A stretch of 6,260 bases of DNA, from the NCBI GenBank assembly GCA_022759285.1, contig JAEMPM010000003.1, forward strand, positions 1 to 6,260, written 5' to 3'. Made by a program: the position numbers and the translations under genes. Below are positions 5,719 through 6,260 of this stretch, piece by piece. Source of the DNA: Thermocrinis sp. GTDB lineage: Bacteria > Aquificota > Aquificia > Aquificales > Aquificaceae. How positions within the stretch are numbered: position 1 is the first letter of the stretch; every line of letters begins with the position of its first letter. The notes below the pieces were generated by a model. The model saw nothing but the letters and a program-made list of their open reading frames with translations. It was not told the origin of the DNA and did not search any database.

Positions 5719-6182
5719 CAGAGTATTTCGTATTTTATACCGTATTCTTTATAAACTTCCTCAAATATCTCCTCCATGCTACCTTCCTTTTCCCTGTATT
5801 TTTCCACGGTCCTTATAATGTAGTCAAGATCCATGAGCCTAAGCAATGCCCAACCTTTGGAAAGAATGTTCTTCTTTCCTGCGCTTAAAATCTGTGCCAA
5901 TTTTTCCTTTGTTAGCCTTTCCACCGGGTCAAGAACAAGAACATAGTTTCCCCTCAGTTTTCTAAGACCCTTATAAAGCCCATAGAGGAAGCTACCCTTG
6001 TCGTTTCTTATAAAAACCAACTCAGGGAAACGATCAAATAGGTCTTTCATCTCCGAAGGGATAACCGCGTATATGCTATCTGGACCTATTACCTTGCTAA
6101 GCAAATTAAGTTCTTCCTCTAACTTCTTCAAAAAGTCTTCCCTGTTTGCCAGGGCCTTATGGAGCACTAGCAAAACCTTCAT
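5718..6182 (-). CDS. Uncharacterised protein, possible degenerate MobA-like nucleotidyltransferase fold
   Basis: I do not recognise this 154-residue protein with certainty. It is soluble-looking, rich in Lys, Glu and Leu, with no signal peptide or membrane segment. It starts with a beta strand MKVLLVLHKAL and a Glu/Lys-rich helix (14-30), then strand IYAVIP (37-42), VFIRND (56-61) followed by GSFLYGLYKGLRKL (63-76), strand YVLVLDP (80-86) and helix TKEKLAQIL (91-99). The GLYKGL to VLVLDP order resembles the MobA-like family (GPLAGIxAGL then VLVLxCDxP), but the N-terminal nucleotide loop LAGGxSxRMG is absent. This similarity is an inference from pattern only. A longer reading from a TTG at 6212 adds ten residues; the ATG at 6182 is preferred because it begins at the first predicted strand. 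No Shine-Dalgarno precedes it. It is the first gene of the minus-strand cluster within the window and lies 10 bases before gcvH. Confidence 0.7.
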   Translation of the reverse strand: MKVLLVLHKALANREDFLKKLEEELNLLSKVIGPDSIYAVIPSEMKDLFDRFPELVFIRNDKGSFLYGLYKGLRKLRGNYVLVLDPVERLTKEKLAQILSAGKKNILSKGWALLRLMDLDYIIRTVEKYREKEGSMEEIFEEVYKEYGIKYEIL

Positions 6183-6260
6183 AGCAGGCAAATTATTAAT
6201 ATGATAACTCAAAGGACAGAGTTCCCCTCTGTATAGCCAATATATCCCATTATTGAGATA
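6183..6260 (-). promoter_or_regulatory. Upstream region of the minus-strand gene cluster
   Basis: Read on the minus strand, this 78-base stretch has no convincing gene and is AT-rich near the first ATG. It probably holds the promoter of the gcv cluster, because no coding gene is seen to its right within the window. A TANNNT box (TAATTT, 6195-6190) sits seven bases before the ATG. TATATT and TATACA occur further upstream, with the latter running directly into the inverted repeat at 6216-6232. No clear -35 box could be paired with any of these. Confidence 0.35.
6216..6232. repeat. Perfect 6-bp inverted repeat upstream of the gcv cluster
   Basis: ACAGAG (6216-6221) and CTCTGT (6227-6232) are perfect arms around a 5-base loop, TTCCC. 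The repeat is about 35 bases upstream of the first ATG of the minus-strand cluster. No run of T follows on either strand, which argues against a terminator. It may be an operator or a small hairpin in the leader. Confidence 0.5.

Noticed and set aside
6183..6212. Longer start (TTG at 6212) of the 154-residue protein
   Set aside because: It adds ten residues with no structural logic from a rare start codon, while the ATG at 6182 begins at the first predicted beta strand.
1..6260. Mobile elements, CRISPR arrays, tRNA genes, or a novel defence system
   Set aside because: No repeat-spacer pattern, transposase, integrase, tRNA-like fold or defence domain was seen. All large frames match housekeeping families apart from the 154-residue protein.

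Overview
The window is chromosomal housekeeping DNA, most likely from a thermophilic bacterium of the Aquificales, probably Aquificaceae (the Aquifex, Hydrogenobacter and Thermocrinis group). Four things point there by inference. The 5'-3' exonuclease that most bacteria carry inside DNA polymerase I is a separate small gene. The proteins are rich in Lys and Glu. AGA/AGG and ATA codons are common. Genes of unrelated function are packed head to tail with almost no spacers. No species can be named from this sequence alone.

Layout. Positions 1-162 hold no convincing gene. They carry nested inverted repeats and short stretches resembling the catalytic core of bacterial RNase P RNA, in front of queA. 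Two plus-strand genes follow: queA (163-1167), for queuosine tRNA modification, and a flagellar rod protein of the FlgF/FlgG family (1202-1927). Everything else is on the minus strand and reads right to left as one compact cluster: an uncharacterised 154-residue protein (6182-5718), gcvH (5707-5177), gcvPA (5176-3821), a YccU-type CoA-binding protein (3852-3433), thiE (3425-2784) and a stand-alone 5'-3' exonuclease (2787-1924). The flagellar and exonuclease genes converge and their stop codons overlap.

How the genes work together. GcvH and GcvPA are two parts of the glycine cleavage system. The PLP-binding GcvPB subunit, GcvT and the dihydrolipoamide dehydrogenase are not in the window and must be elsewhere if the system is complete. 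Thiamine phosphate synthase, the CoA-binding protein and the exonuclease share no obvious pathway with them. Their junctions (0 to 10 bp gaps, a 4-bp ATGA overlap and a 32-bp overlap) suggest co-transcription rather than common function.

No mobile element, tRNA, rRNA, CRISPR array or phage gene was seen. The observations most worth a second look are the RNase P-like leader before queA, the long acidic tail on GcvH, the possible degenerate MobA-like fold of the 154-residue protein, and starts lacking a well-placed ribosome-binding site but preceded by TANNNT boxes.
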